Assembly: GCA_022824395.1 (NCBI GenBank)
Contig: JAJDZX010000030.1
Location: 62,001-126,000, forward strand
Direction: 5' to 3'
DNA: 64,000 nucleotides
Origin: Alphaproteobacteria bacterium
Lineage (GTDB): Bacteria; Pseudomonadota; Alphaproteobacteria; TMED109
The notes under the pieces were generated by a model that was not told the origin of the DNA, searched no databases, and worked only from the letters and a program-made list of their open reading frames with translations. Each line of letters begins with the position of its first letter. Within the stretch, counting starts at the first letter, position 1. The position numbers were made by a program, and so were the translations under genes. Below, piece by piece: positions 36,607 through 46,228 of the stretch.

Positions 36607-36980
36607 GACAATTCTACTCCATGTCTCAGGGTTCGGGGTGAACACAGGCCTGTAGTTCGTCGATGACCATGCCCTCCGCTGCCTGACGTCGCCCGGCGCT
36701 TGATCTTCCCGGCCGCCCGCTTCAAAGGTGCGAGCATCCAATGCGTCGGGCATACATGTCGGTTGTAGCGATCTGAAACGATAGTTTGCCCGCAATGTTA
36801 GGCGGAATGACTCTGATATCCGGGATGGCTAGGCTGAAGTTCCCCCTGATTGTTGCCGGATGATCGAGCCAAGCGCTTGTGCTGGCGGGGTTTGCGTGCC
36901 TATGTGTGCGTGCAGATGTAGCCATGTAAGAATGGATATCATGGTTGACATGGGCGATTGTTCCGGTATCATGGGTAGCC
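36607..36980. other. Region left of the transposase with short repeats
   Basis: 374 AT-richer bases with no gene. GTAGCCATGTA occurs twice (36918-36928 and 36975-36985), and TATCATGG also occurs twice between them. These may be part of the insertion sequence's left end or transposase-binding sites. Confidence 0.4.
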
Positions 36981-38720
36981 ATGTATATCGAAGCCGTCCC
37001 CAACCGGTCCTCGCCGCCCGCCGTCCTCCTGCGCGAGTCCTACCGCGACGCCGGCAAGGTCCGGAAGCGCACCCTCGCCAACCTCTCCGGGTGGCCCCCC
37101 GCCCTCGTCGAGGGGCTCCGCGTCCTGCTCAAGGGCGGCACCGCCGTGCCCAGCCTGGACGCGGCCTTCGACGTGGTCCGCTCGCTGCCGCACGGCCACG
37201 TGGCGGCGGTGGTGAGCACGATCCGCCAGCTCCGTCTCGACCGGCTGATCGATCCCGAGCCGTCGCCGGAGCGCGCGCGGGTGCTGGCGATGATCGCCGC
37301 GCGGGTCCTCGATCCCGGCTCGAAGCTGGCCACCGCCCGGGGGCTGGATGCCGCCACGGCGCGGGACACGCTGGCCGGGACGCTGGACCTTGGGCCGCTG
37401 GACGAGGACGACCTGTATGCGGCGATGGACTGGCTGCTGGCGCGCCAGGAGCGGATCGAGCGCCGCCTGGCCAGGCGGCATCTCCGGGACGGGACCCTGG
37501 TCCTGTATGACCTGACCTCGGTGTGGATGGAGGGGCGGACCTGCCCGCTGGCCCGGCACGGGCACTCGCGGGACGGCAAGCGCGGCAAGCTGCAGATCGT
37601 CTTCGGGCTGCTGTGCGACCGGGCAGGGTGTCCGGTCTCGGTCGAGGTGTATGCCGGCAACACCGGGGACCCGGCCACGGTGGGCGCACAGGTCGAGAAG
37701 CTGCGCACGCGGTTCGGGCTGTCGCGGGTGGTGCTGGTGGGCGACCGGGGGATGCTGACGGATGCGCGGCTCCGCGACGACGTCCGGCCGGCCGGGCTGG
37801 ACTGGATCAGCGCCCTGCGGGGCCCGGCGATCCGCTCGCTGGTGGACGCCGGGGCGGTGCAGCTGTCGCTGTTCGACGAGCAGGACCTGGTGGAGGTGCG
37901 CACCGATGCCTACCCCGGCGAGCGTCTTATCGTGTGCCGCAATCCGCTGCTGGCCGGGGAGCGGGCGCGCAAGCGCGAGGATCTGCTGGCGGCCACCGAG
38001 GCGGTGCTGGAACCCATTGCCGCGGCGACCCGGCGGGCGCAGCGGCGCCTGCAGGGGGCAGCGAAGATCGGCGAGCGGGTCGGCAAGGTCATCGGCAAGT
38101 ACAAGATGGCCAAGCACTTCGAGTGGTCGATCGATGCGGACGGAGGCCTCGTCTACCGGCGCCGCGCCGCCGCCATCGCGGCCGAGGCCGCCCTGGACGG
38201 GCTCTACGTGATCCGCACCAGCCTGCCCGAAGCCGAGCTCGACGGACCCGACACCGTGCGCGCCTACAAGCGCCTCACCACCGCCGAGCGGGCCTTCCGG
38301 AGCCTCAAGACCGTGGACCTCCACGTGCGCCCGGTCTTCCATCGCACCGCCGAGCGGGTCCGGGCCCATGTCCTGCTGTGCATGCTGGCCTACTACGTCG
38401 AATGGCACATGCGCCGGAAGCTCCGGGCGATGCTGTTCGACGACGAGGAGCCCGAGGCCGCCGAGGCAAAGCGCACGTCCATCGTGGCGCCGGCCCGGCG
38501 CTCCGACAGCGCGGTGCACAAGGCACAGACCCGGCGGACCGCCGGGGGCGACCCGGTGCACAGCTTCCGCACCCTGCTCCAGGACCTCGCCACCGTCTGC
38601 CGGAACACCGTCGCACCCCGGTTGCCCGGCGCCGAGCCCTTCGAGATCGTCACACGGCCCACCCCGCTCCAGCAACGGGCCTTCAAGCTGCTCGGCGTGC
38701 GATTGACCTGTAGCCAGTAG
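36981..38720 (+). CDS. IS1634-family transposase
   Basis: 579 residues from the ATG at 36981. DDE-type transposase of the IS4-like group: the catalytic set is probably Asp in LYDLTSVWMEG, Asp in LVGDRGMLT and Glu in AERAFRSLK. The N-terminal YIEAVPNRSSPPAVLLRES segment and the late VHSFRTLLQDLATVC are typical of IS1634-type proteins. The frame is intact, so the element may be active. GC content is very high, like the host. Confidence 0.9.
   Translation: MYIEAVPNRSSPPAVLLRESYRDAGKVRKRTLANLSGWPPALVEGLRVLLKGGTAVPSLDAAFDVVRSLPHGHVAAVVSTIRQLRLDRLIDPEPSPERARVLAMIAARVLDPGSKLATARGLDAATARDTLAGTLDLGPLDEDDLYAAMDWLLARQERIERRLARRHLRDGTLVLYDLTSVWMEGRTCPLARHGHSRDGKRGKLQIVFGLLCDRAGCPVSVEVYAGNTGDPATVGAQVEKLRTRFGLSRVVLVGDRGMLTDARLRDDVRPAGLDWISALRGPAIRSLVDAGAVQLSLFDEQDLVEVRTDAYPGERLIVCRNPLLAGERARKREDLLAATEAVLEPIAAATRRAQRRLQGAAKIGERVGKVIGKYKMAKHFEWSIDADGGLVYRRRAAAIAAEAALDGLYVIRTSLPEAELDGPDTVRAYKRLTTAERAFRSLKTVDLHVRPVFHRTAERVRAHVLLCMLAYYVEWHMRRKLRAMLFDDEEPEAAEAKRTSIVAPARRSDSAVHKAQTRRTAGGDPVHSFRTLLQDLATVCRNTVAPRLPGAEPFEIVTRPTPLQQRAFKLLGVRLTCSQ
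36981..38720 (+). mobile_element. IS1634-type insertion sequence, ends not defined
   Basis: Minimum extent set by the transposase gene. I compared the flanks in inverted orientation and found only short, weak matches, so the terminal repeats and any target duplication are not assigned. Confidence 0.6.
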
Positions 38721-38761
38721 CGCGCCGCTGACAATCTACGACTGCCCGCCAAAACAACCTC

Positions 38762-38968
38762 TTACCTCTCCACTCTCTGGAACTTCAGCTTAGTCAGCTT
38801 CTGCCCGACGACGCGCGCGACGGCCTGCGCGTCCGCCTCGCCGTACATCTGCATCCAGCCGAGTTGTTCCGCGATGCTGGACGTGTCCATCTTTTGGCCA
38901 CCGTTCTCCAGGAGCGCCTTCAAGAACTGTATTTCGAGGCTCGGCGATAGGCCGTCGGGTTGGTTCAT
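38762..38968 (-). CDS. Small protein, possibly winged-helix
   Basis: 68 residues. The first part (SLEIQFLKALLENGGQ) and the middle (SSIAEQLGWMQMYGEADAQ) look like a helix-turn-helix arrangement, with a basic C-terminal strand (KLTKLKFQRVER). I do not recognise the family. It starts with ATG and ends 42 bases from the transposase stop, so the insertion sequence may have landed just downstream of it. Real coding is likely but not certain. Confidence 0.5.
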   Translation of the reverse strand: MNQPDGLSPSLEIQFLKALLENGGQKMDTSSIAEQLGWMQMYGEADAQAVARVVGQKLTKLKFQRVER

Positions 38969-39218
38969 GGGTCACCGTGCCGGTCGTTCGGTAAACAGGT
39001 AGCGGAGTCGCCACTATAGTCCACCTGACGCACTGTTGAAGGTAGCACTGCTACTTCAGACGCTGGGCTGTGACGAAATGGCCCGGCGTCCCGGCAACCG
39101 CCCAACGTCGCGAGGCAAGGTAAGCGAAGCCGGCATCAGACAACGCAAGGCGCATCCCCGCCATCCACTTGAACTGCGCAGTGCCGTTTCTGGTTGCCCG
39201 GGCGTCTTGCCCGTGTGA

Positions 39219-40259
39219 TCAGGTACGGCCGACCTGAGCTTCGCCGGTTTCCGCGAGTGCGCGTGCCAGCATCGCGGGATCCGCATTACCGCCCGAGAGC
39301 ACCAGCAGCGTGGTTCTATCGCGTAGCTCGATGTGCCCTGCCAGCGCTGCAGCCAAGGCCGCCGCCCCACCCGGCTCCACGACCAGTTTCAACCGCAGCA
39401 GCGCGAAGGCGATTGCCTCCAGCACCTCCGCATCCGACACAACGAGCCCCGGCCCCAGGCATTTGCTTCCGACCTCGAAGGCGATGTCTCCCACCTGCGG
39501 CGGCAGGAGTGAATCGCAGATCGTCGCGACTCCTTCATCGGCCGCCACGCGCTGGCCGCCTGCAAGCGAGCGCGCCATGTCGTCGTGGGCTGCCGGCTCC
39601 ACGCTGCGGACGTCGATGTCGGGGAACTCCGATCGGAGTCCGATGGTCACGCCGGACACAAGGCCGCCTCCGCCGCACGGAACCAGGGCAATGTCGGGAA
39701 TGATGTCCCGTGCGCGCATCTGGTGCGCTGCCTCGAGACCGGCAGTCCCCTGGCCGGCCACGACGAACGGGTCGTCGTACGGATGCACGAACGTCCCTCC
39801 CCGCTCATCGAGCACTTCGGTCCCCCGTGCCTCGCGCCCTTCGGTCTGGCGGTCGTAGAACACGATCTCTGCGCCGAAGTACCGAACGCCGGCGACCTTA
39901 ATGCGGGCAGCGTCATTCGGCATGACAATGGTCGCCGGCATCCCGAAGAGACGCGCCGCACAGGCGACGCCCTGGGCATGGTTGCCCGAGGACCAGGCCA
40001 CGACTCCCCCGGCGCGGTCTTCGGCCGGTATCGCGGCAATCCGGTTGTACGCGCCCCGGAACTTGAACGATCCGGTCCGCTGCAGGCACTCGGGCTTGAT
40101 CAGGACCCGTCCGCCGGTTCGCGCGTTGAGCGTCCCGGACTCCAGCAGGGGGGTCAGCCGGGCGCGTCCCTGGATGACCCTGCTTGCCGCAACGATTTCG
40201 CTGCGGGAGATTCCTGCAATCCCGGCGCCTAGCGCGGGCATGTGAGTGGCATTTCCCAT
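39219..40259 (-). CDS. Threonine/serine dehydratase (PLP fold type II)
   Basis: 346 residues. Deaminates threonine or serine to the 2-oxo acid, or acts as a serine racemase-like enzyme. The PLP lysine is in GSFKFRGAYNR, the substrate loop is SSGNHAQG and the phosphate loop is PCGGGGLVSG. There is no C-terminal ACT domain, so it is the short catabolic type and not feedback-controlled IlvA. Its start lies 31 bases inside the end of the lytic transglycosylase gene. Confidence 0.9.
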   Translation of the reverse strand: MGNATHMPALGAGIAGISRSEIVAASRVIQGRARLTPLLESGTLNARTGGRVLIKPECLQRTGSFKFRGAYNRIAAIPAEDRAGGVVAWSSGNHAQGVACAARLFGMPATIVMPNDAARIKVAGVRYFGAEIVFYDRQTEGREARGTEVLDERGGTFVHPYDDPFVVAGQGTAGLEAAHQMRARDIIPDIALVPCGGGGLVSGVTIGLRSEFPDIDVRSVEPAAHDDMARSLAGGQRVAADEGVATICDSLLPPQVGDIAFEVGSKCLGPGLVVSDAEVLEAIAFALLRLKLVVEPGGAAALAAALAGHIELRDRTTLLVLSGGNADPAMLARALAETGEAQVGRT

Positions 40260-42238
40260 TGCCCCGTAATTCCGTTGCCGACAGCCAGGCGATAGATCAC
40301 AAGCCCTTCGAGAACCCGCTGCACATAGTTGCGGGTTTCGTTCACCGGGATCAGTTCGAGCCAGTCGAGCATCGCAATTTCCCCGTCACGGGGGTCACCG
40401 TACCGCCGGAGCCACCGCCTCACCCGTCCGGGCCCGGCGTTGTACCCAGCTAGGGCAAGCGGATACGCTTGGTCGTAGTCCTCGAGCAGGCCGGCAAGGT
40501 AACGCGAACCGATCGCGACGTTGTAGGCGGCGTTGGTAAAGAGTTTCTCCCTGTCGTACTTGATGCGTTCTCGGCGAGCCACGAATTTTGCGGTACTGGG
40601 GAGAACCTGCATGAGGCCCCGCGCGTTTGCGGAGCTCCTGGCATCGGCCTGGAATGCGCTTTCCTGTCGGGCCACCGCCAGCAGGAGGGCCCTCTCAACC
40701 CCAACATCGACGGCATCGAACGCGCTGGCGTGCACGTCATCGGGGAAGGCGAGTCCCGGCTCGTAGAACCCTGCGCGCGTGGCTTTCCGCAGCATGGCCA
40801 GGCCAAGATGCGCATGTCCCGCCGTGTGCAGGAGCCGGTAGAGGCTTCTCACCTCCTCCAGCGATGTCGACGAAGACCCGAGCTGCCGGGCAAACAGGCG
40901 GGCAAAATTGTGACGGCCGTGCGCCGCCAGGAGGAGCATGGCCCGCACCTCAGGCACGGATTCCCAGCGGGCTGCATCGGCAACTGCCGGGGGCGGCGAA
41001 AGCGCAATCGGACGACCGCGACACCGGGCCGCCATTTGGCCGTAGAACGTGGCGGGGTACAAGGCCGCTTCATCGAGCCAGCGCGTCGTCTCCTCATCCC
41101 CTTCGGCCGAAAGGCCGGCCCAGTAGGCGGCCCGCGCGATCGAGACCGGCATGGTGACGGCGCTGCGCATGTTCGTGAAATGCCGGTAGGCCGAGCGGGA
41201 ATCGCCGAGAAACCGGAGCGCAATCCACCCTGCCAGCCAGTCCGCCTCGACGCCCGGAACCCCGTCCAGCGTCGAGTATGCGGAGACGAGCCGGTAAGCG
41301 TCGCCAAAACGCTCCGCATTGATCAGCCGCCGGGCATGCAGCCGAACCTCGAACCACCAACGACCGTGCCTCGGGCCAAGTTCCGCCGGTGGATCGAACA
41401 ACAGTTCCAGCGCCCGTTCGTGCATGCCGGAACGTCGTCTCCAGCGTGCCCGCTCGAAGATCAGCCCGGGATCCGAAAGCAATGCCGATGGCACCCTTGC
41501 GACCGCAGCATCGACACCATCCGACCGTCTCCCCAGCCGAATCCGGGCGGTACCCAGGCGGCGAACATCGGCCGGTACGCGCCGCAGCTGCGCACGCGCC
41601 GCTCCCCACTGCCGCTCCCAGATGAGCCGATCGAGCCGGGCGCCATGATCCGCCTCGCTCAGGTGACCGCGGTAGCGCTGCAGGAACGATCGAACCTCTG
41701 CCGGCTGGAAGCTGCCCGTCCTCCAGGCGGTTCGGATTTCGGCTGCCACGTCGACATCCGCGCCCACGGCGGCAAGCGCTTCAGCGTAACGGACCTGTCC
41801 CGGGCCGGTCACCGGAGGAAACCGTTCGAACCAGTCCATGACTTCCGTTTCCGGGAGGTCCGTTGGCATCCGGCGCTCGGCCAGCGCTTGCCGCTGCTCC
41901 GCGAACGGCCAGTTCGAATGCCCGGAGTGAAAGTCGCGAGCCTGCCGCCACGTTGCGAGCCCGTCCCTGGCTGATAACCAGCGCCACTTGGCGATGGTGT
42001 GCAGCAGAGGGTCCTGGGCCTTTCGCGTCAGGTCGAGCGCACGCTTCCATTTCGTGCGGTCCATGGCCACGATCGCCTTCCGAAACAACGCGCGGTCGTC
42101 GGCCGACAGCGCTGGCGCGGCAGCCTCGACCGGAGGCGCGTCCAGGGAAACCGCCCAGACCAGCAGCGCTGCGCCTCCGACCGCTCGCACGACCCGGCGG
42201 ATGAAGCTGGCGCCGGACCCGAGGGAGCGTGAACACAC
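40229..42238 (-). CDS. Soluble lytic murein transglycosylase
   Basis: 669 residues from the GTG at 42238, chosen because AGGGGA lies six bases upstream; the frame is open to 42361. A signal sequence (AVGGAALLVWAVSLDAPPVEAAA) sends it to the periplasm, where it cleaves glycan strands to anhydro-muropeptides. A long alpha-helical region precedes the C-terminal Slt domain, with catalytic Glu in ARQESAFQADARSSANARG (split: RQESAF, SSANARGLMQ), then LMQVLPSTA and LALAGYNAGPGRV. Its products could feed the AmgK/MurU recycling route seen at the start of the window. Confidence 0.9.
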   Translation of the reverse strand: MCSRSLGSGASFIRRVVRAVGGAALLVWAVSLDAPPVEAAAPALSADDRALFRKAIVAMDRTKWKRALDLTRKAQDPLLHTIAKWRWLSARDGLATWRQARDFHSGHSNWPFAEQRQALAERRMPTDLPETEVMDWFERFPPVTGPGQVRYAEALAAVGADVDVAAEIRTAWRTGSFQPAEVRSFLQRYRGHLSEADHGARLDRLIWERQWGAARAQLRRVPADVRRLGTARIRLGRRSDGVDAAVARVPSALLSDPGLIFERARWRRRSGMHERALELLFDPPAELGPRHGRWWFEVRLHARRLINAERFGDAYRLVSAYSTLDGVPGVEADWLAGWIALRFLGDSRSAYRHFTNMRSAVTMPVSIARAAYWAGLSAEGDEETTRWLDEAALYPATFYGQMAARCRGRPIALSPPPAVADAARWESVPEVRAMLLLAAHGRHNFARLFARQLGSSSTSLEEVRSLYRLLHTAGHAHLGLAMLRKATRAGFYEPGLAFPDDVHASAFDAVDVGVERALLLAVARQESAFQADARSSANARGLMQVLPSTAKFVARRERIKYDREKLFTNAAYNVAIGSRYLAGLLEDYDQAYPLALAGYNAGPGRVRRWLRRYGDPRDGEIAMLDWLELIPVNETRNYVQRVLEGLVIYRLAVGNGITGQWEMPLTCPR

Positions 42239-42381
42239 ACGGAATCCCCTGGCCGTTCGCAGGCCCAGGGGCGCTCGTGGGCGGCGCACACATGCAATCC
42301 TTGTTTGTCGCATTGACTGGCAACTCGCTGGCAAACCGAAGGAGATGCCGCCTGCTCGCAAGGCGGCCGCAGCCTTCTCGA

Positions 42382-43146
42382 TTAGATGGAAGCGCTCTTC
42401 AGGCTTTCGATGAAGGCCACCGTGCGGGCGACAGCGGTGTCGACGATGTCCCGTCCCGCCTCGACCGACGCCAGGCGGGCATCGCCGAACGCGCCGTTGG
42501 CGGTCTGTCGGTCGAACGGCACCGGAACCTGCAGCGCGAACGGATCGTTGTTGAAGCCATGGACGAGCCCGGTCTCCTTCACTTCGCCGGCGGCAAGCGC
42601 ATCAGTCCGGACGTATTCCGCGTCGAGGTGCATCAGCACGCTGGTCTCCACCTCGCAGGCGTGGCCGAAACGGGGGGTGCGCCCGTGTGCGCGCACCCGG
42701 TCCGACGCCTGGGCGAAGTAGAAGGCGACCGCCGCGCGCATGCCGAGCTCGTAGCGGATCTTCGTGGCGGCGACCTGGAGGACAGCCGAATTCCCGTTGT
42801 GCCCGTTGACGAACACGATGGCCTTGATTCCCTGCCGGTCAAGCGACCGCGCGACGTCGAAGCAGAGCCGAATCACCGTCTCCGGTCCCAGCGTGATCGT
42901 GCCGGGGAAGCCCATGTGGTGCGGGGACAGTCCGAACGGCAGCACGGGCAGTAGCAACGCCCGGCGCCCCAGCTCGGCAGCCACGCGCCTGGCGATCCGG
43001 TCGGCCGCCACGAAGTCCGTGCCCAACGCGAGGTTCGGCCCGTGCTGTTCCGTGGCCCCGATCGGTTGCAGGGCGACTTCGAGGCCTGGAATGGCAGCCG
43101 CCATTTCCGGTGACGTCAGGCGCGCCATTTCGAGGATGTCGGTCAT
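42382..43146 (-). CDS. Creatininase-family amidohydrolase
   Basis: 254 residues. The family hydrolyses cyclic amides such as creatinine and formamides and binds two metals. Metal ligands are seen in TEQHGPNLALGTD, NGHNGNSA and HACEVETSV. The substrate is unknown. Its start overlaps the end of the upstream epimerase gene by four bases; it is the last gene of the six-gene minus-strand chain. Confidence 0.88.
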   Translation of the reverse strand: MTDILEMARLTSPEMAAAIPGLEVALQPIGATEQHGPNLALGTDFVAADRIARRVAAELGRRALLLPVLPFGLSPHHMGFPGTITLGPETVIRLCFDVARSLDRQGIKAIVFVNGHNGNSAVLQVAATKIRYELGMRAAVAFYFAQASDRVRAHGRTPRFGHACEVETSVLMHLDAEYVRTDALAAGEVKETGLVHGFNNDPFALQVPVPFDRQTANGAFGDARLASVEAGRDIVDTAVARTVAFIESLKSASI

Positions 43147-44102
43147 GCCGTTCCTGCCCCTTGTGCGGCTTCGTCCAGCCAGTCGGAGATCATCGCCACC
43201 GCGTCAAAGCCCGGCTCGAAGCTCGTATCCTTGCGCAGCTTCGCGTCGGAGAGGGTACGCCACGTGGGAAGCTTGTCGACTGCGTGAGGATTCGGCACGG
43301 TCGCCGTCCCGCCACTCTCGTCGACCAGGCGCTGCACGAACTCCGAGAACCGGAGCGGAAAGGACGGCGCGTTGTAGACCGGCGCGAGCACCCCGGGACA
43401 CTCGGCCAGCGATACCAGCAACCGGGCGACATCCTTCACGTACAGCACGTCGCTCGCGAAATCCGCGGGCAGCGGCGTCGGGATCTCGCCCCCTGAGGCG
43501 ACGTTCATCATCACGTCGAGGAATTGTGCGGCCGCGCCGCGGTAGTGGAGACCGGGGCCCAGCACCAGCGGCAGACGGACACCGGTCGCTTCGACGGAGC
43601 GGTGCCTCCGAAACCACTCTGCGGCGATCTCGGCCAGTTGTTTCGAAAGACCGTAGGCGGTGTCCGGATCCGCCGGGAGCGTCTCGTCGGCCGGCGGCAG
43701 GTCGCCGGCGTCGGTCCGGCCGTACACCACCGTGGAGCTGGTCCACAGGACCCGACCGACGCCGGCCCCGGCCGCCGCCTGCAGCAACGTCGCGAGGCCA
43801 CCCGCGTTGACCGTGATGGCTGCCCCGGGATCGACGTCCGAGGCCGCCAGAAGCCCCTTGCCGCCGGCTCCGAACGCGCCCAGGCCGACCAGGACCCGGG
43901 GCGGATCCGTCCCCACGATCGAATCGAGGACCTCGGCATCCACCGGCTTGGCCACACTGGCGCAGCCCTCCGGCACCCGATCGCTGAGCGCGGCAGCGGG
44001 ATCCACAACGGTCACGCGCCAACCCGCAGCCAGGAACGCCCGCGCGGTCCAGCCGCCGACGAAGCCCGCGCCGCCGGCGACCACGGCATGCGGAGCCTTC
44101 AT
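43143..44102 (-). CDS. NAD(P)-dependent epimerase/dehydratase
   Basis: 319-residue extended short-chain dehydrogenase. The Rossmann motif is GGAGFVGGWTARAF and the catalytic pair is Tyr/Lys in AYGLSK, with Ser in SSTVVYG upstream. It probably acts on a nucleotide sugar or a related hydroxyl compound. Four-base overlaps with cinA (upstream) and the creatininase gene (downstream) point to translational coupling. Substrate unknown. Confidence 0.87.
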   Translation of the reverse strand: MKAPHAVVAGGAGFVGGWTARAFLAAGWRVTVVDPAAALSDRVPEGCASVAKPVDAEVLDSIVGTDPPRVLVGLGAFGAGGKGLLAASDVDPGAAITVNAGGLATLLQAAAGAGVGRVLWTSSTVVYGRTDAGDLPPADETLPADPDTAYGLSKQLAEIAAEWFRRHRSVEATGVRLPLVLGPGLHYRGAAAQFLDVMMNVASGGEIPTPLPADFASDVLYVKDVARLLVSLAECPGVLAPVYNAPSFPLRFSEFVQRLVDESGGTATVPNPHAVDKLPTWRTLSDAKLRKDTSFEPGFDAVAMISDWLDEAAQGAGTA

Positions 44103-44596
44103 GGCTGCGCCGCCACCTGCATCAGCAATCCCAGCGCCCGCACGGCCGCCTGCTCGCGGACCCGTTGCCGATCGCCCGCCAGCAACAGACGTTCGTGGCG
44201 CGGCCGATGACCGCGCCGGCCGGCCGCGATGTGCACCAGGCCGACCGGCTTCTCGGGGGTCGCGCCGGCCGGCCCGGCAATTCCGGTCGCCGCGACCGCC
44301 AGATCGACCGGTGCGTTTGCCAGCGCGCCCTCGACCATGGCCAGCGCGGTCTCCTCGCTCACGGCGCCGCTCGCCGCCAGGACAGCGGTCGGGACGCCCA
44401 GCAGCTGCGCCTTGGCGTCATCCGCGTACACGATGAAGCCCCGGTTCACGACGCGTGAGGCGCCCGGATGATCGGTCAGCGCCGCCGCGATCATCCCGCC
44501 CGTGCAGGACTCCGCCGTCGCCACCGTCAGGCCGTCCAGATCGAGCAGCCGCAGGCATTCCTCGCTAGCCCGCCTGAGTTCAGGCCCAGCCGTCAC
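44099..44596 (-). CDS. CinA C-terminal domain protein (nicotinamide mononucleotide deamidase)
   Basis: 165 residues, the stand-alone CinA-C/PncC type that deamidates NMN to NaMN in pyridine nucleotide recycling. Family motifs are TVATAESCTGGMIAAALT, the ATGIAGPAGATPEKPVGLVH loop (split: ATGIAGPAG, PEKPVG) and the VNRGFIVYAD strand. I chose GTG 44596, with GGGAG seven bases upstream; it overlaps the end of pgpA by 17 bases. Pairing with pgpA is common. Confidence 0.88.
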   Translation of the reverse strand: MTAGPELRRASEECLRLLDLDGLTVATAESCTGGMIAAALTDHPGASRVVNRGFIVYADDAKAQLLGVPTAVLAASGAVSEETALAMVEGALANAPVDLAVAATGIAGPAGATPEKPVGLVHIAAGRRGHRPRHERLLLAGDRQRVREQAAVRALGLLMQVAAQP

Positions 44597-45059
44597 GCAA
44601 CGCTCCCACCCCCAACGTGCCGGCCAGCGCCACGGCGCCTGCGGCCAGATCGTCCGCCATGACTCCCAGCCCGCCCGGGATCCTGGCGTCCAGCCAGGAA
44701 ATCGGGAACGGCTTGGCGATGTCAAGCAGTCGGAACAGGCCGAACGCCGTCGCCACCAGCATGACGTCGCTGCCGGCCGCGGCAAGCGGTACCAGCATCC
44801 CGGCCACCTCGTCCACCACGACTTCAGGCGCATCGTGGCGGCCGGTCAGGCGCCCGTACCGCTCGGCCGACCACCAGCCGACCGCCGCCACGCACGCGAG
44901 CGCTGCGACGACCGCCACGGCGCCTCCCAGCCCATGCAGCGCCACGCCGACCGGGAGCGTCACCAGGGATGCGAGGGTCCCGGGCGCCGGCCCGAATCGG
45001 CCCAGGCCGCCGACCAGGGCCACGGACGTGGCGATGCGGTCGCCGCCGAGGGTTCTCAT
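44580..45059 (-). CDS. pgpA: Phosphatidylglycerophosphatase A
   Basis: 159 residues. Inner-membrane phosphatase that makes phosphatidylglycerol. The catalytic region VVVDEVAGMLVPL is present, with several hydrophobic helices and the GRFGPAPGTLASL motif near the start. Four-base overlap with ispDF upstream and 17-base overlap with the CinA gene downstream. Confidence 0.9.
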   Translation of the reverse strand: MRTLGGDRIATSVALVGGLGRFGPAPGTLASLVTLPVGVALHGLGGAVAVVAALACVAAVGWWSAERYGRLTGRHDAPEVVVDEVAGMLVPLAAAGSDVMLVATAFGLFRLLDIAKPFPISWLDARIPGGLGVMADDLAAGAVALAGTLGVGALRDGWA

Positions 45060-46228
45060 GCGCCTACAGGCGGCACGAGCAACGTGGCCAGCGCCAACGC
45101 GGCGATCCCTTCACCACGCCCCGTAAACCCGAGGCCTTCGGTCGTGGTCGCCTTCACGCTGACGGCCTCCACCGGAATACCGAGGAGCCCCGCCACCGAC
45201 CGGCACAGGCGATCGCGGTGAGGCGCGATGGCGGGCGCCTCGCAGACGATGGTGACGTCCACGTGCGCGATCTCGGCGCCCGCGTCGCGCGCCAATGCCC
45301 TGGCGTGCTGCACGAACTCGGCCGAATCGGCGTCGCGCCAGCGCGGATCTTCCGGGGGAAAATGCTGTCCGATGTCACCCTTGCCAAGCGCGCCCAGGAG
45401 AGCATCGGTCAGGGCGTGAAGCCCGACATCCGCGTCGGAATGCCCCATCAGCGCCTGGCTGTGCGGGAGGTCCACGCCTAGCAACCGTACCGATTCGCCT
45501 GGCCCGAATCGATGCACGTCGAAGCCTTGGCCGGTCCGCGGCAGGCGTTCGCCCAGCAGGCGCTCGGCCCTCGCGAAGTCACCGGGCTCGGTCACCTTCA
45601 GGTTGGCGGGATCCCCGGGCACCACCCGGACGACATGTCCGGCGGTTTCCACCAGCGCGGCGTCGTCGGTGGCGTCCTGTTCGCCGGCAGTCGCCCGATG
45701 CACGCCCAGGATCACCTCGAATCGAAAGCCCTGGGGCGTTTGCGCACCGTGCAGGCCGCTCCGCGGTACGGTGCGCCGAACGCGCCCGTCGCGGTCGGTC
45801 TCCTTGAGGGTATCGGTCAGCGGCACGGCCGGCAGGGCTCCGTCGGCACCCGACAGGGCCTCGATCACCCGGTCGATGAGCGCTGCGCCCGGCCGAGGCC
45901 TCGCACCGTCGTGGATGAGCACCGACCCCGGCGGGTCCCCCGCCAGTGCCTCCAGACCCGCCGCCACGCTCGCTTGCCGGGTCGCACCGCCTCGGTCCAG
46001 GATGCGGACATCGAGACCCGCCAGGGCGCCGCCGGCCTCGGCGGCCTGCCCGGGTGCAAAGACGGCCAGCACCCGGTCGACGCGGGGGTGGCGGGTGAAC
46101 GCTTCCACGGCCCACCGGACGAGCGGCCTGCCCCGGACGACACGGAACTGCTTGGGCGCGTCCCGCCCGGCCCGTTCGCCCCGGCCGGCCGCGACGACCA
46201 GTGCATCGACCCGGTCCGATGGCCTCAC
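45056..46228 (-). CDS. ispDF: Bifunctional IspD/IspF enzyme
   Basis: 390 residues joining two non-consecutive steps of the MEP isoprenoid pathway. The N-terminal half is IspD (VVAAGRGERAGRDAPKQF, the CTP-binding loop; IHDGARP later). The C-terminal half is IspF, with zinc ligands in GFDVHRF and HSDADVGLHALTDALLGA and the DIGQHFPP motif. IspDF fusions are common in alphaproteobacteria. It overlaps the GMC oxidoreductase gene upstream by four bases. Confidence 0.95.
   Translation of the reverse strand: MRPSDRVDALVVAAGRGERAGRDAPKQFRVVRGRPLVRWAVEAFTRHPRVDRVLAVFAPGQAAEAGGALAGLDVRILDRGGATRQASVAAGLEALAGDPPGSVLIHDGARPRPGAALIDRVIEALSGADGALPAVPLTDTLKETDRDGRVRRTVPRSGLHGAQTPQGFRFEVILGVHRATAGEQDATDDAALVETAGHVVRVVPGDPANLKVTEPGDFARAERLLGERLPRTGQGFDVHRFGPGESVRLLGVDLPHSQALMGHSDADVGLHALTDALLGALGKGDIGQHFPPEDPRWRDADSAEFVQHARALARDAGAEIAHVDVTIVCEAPAIAPHRDRLCRSVAGLLGIPVEAVSVKATTTEGLGFTGRGEGIAALALATLLVPPVGA

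Noticed and set aside
36969-38675. 568-codon minus-strand frame opposite the transposase
   Set aside because: Shadow of the very GC-rich transposase gene; composition is Arg/Pro/Gly-rich without motifs.
36800-38780. Terminal inverted repeats for the insertion sequence
   Set aside because: Only short matches such as ATTGT or TGGCTA were found between the flanks, too weak to call ends.
39219-39237. TCAGGT/ACCTGA hairpin at the threonine dehydratase stop
   Set aside because: It includes the stop codon and coding bases and has no T-run; probably chance.
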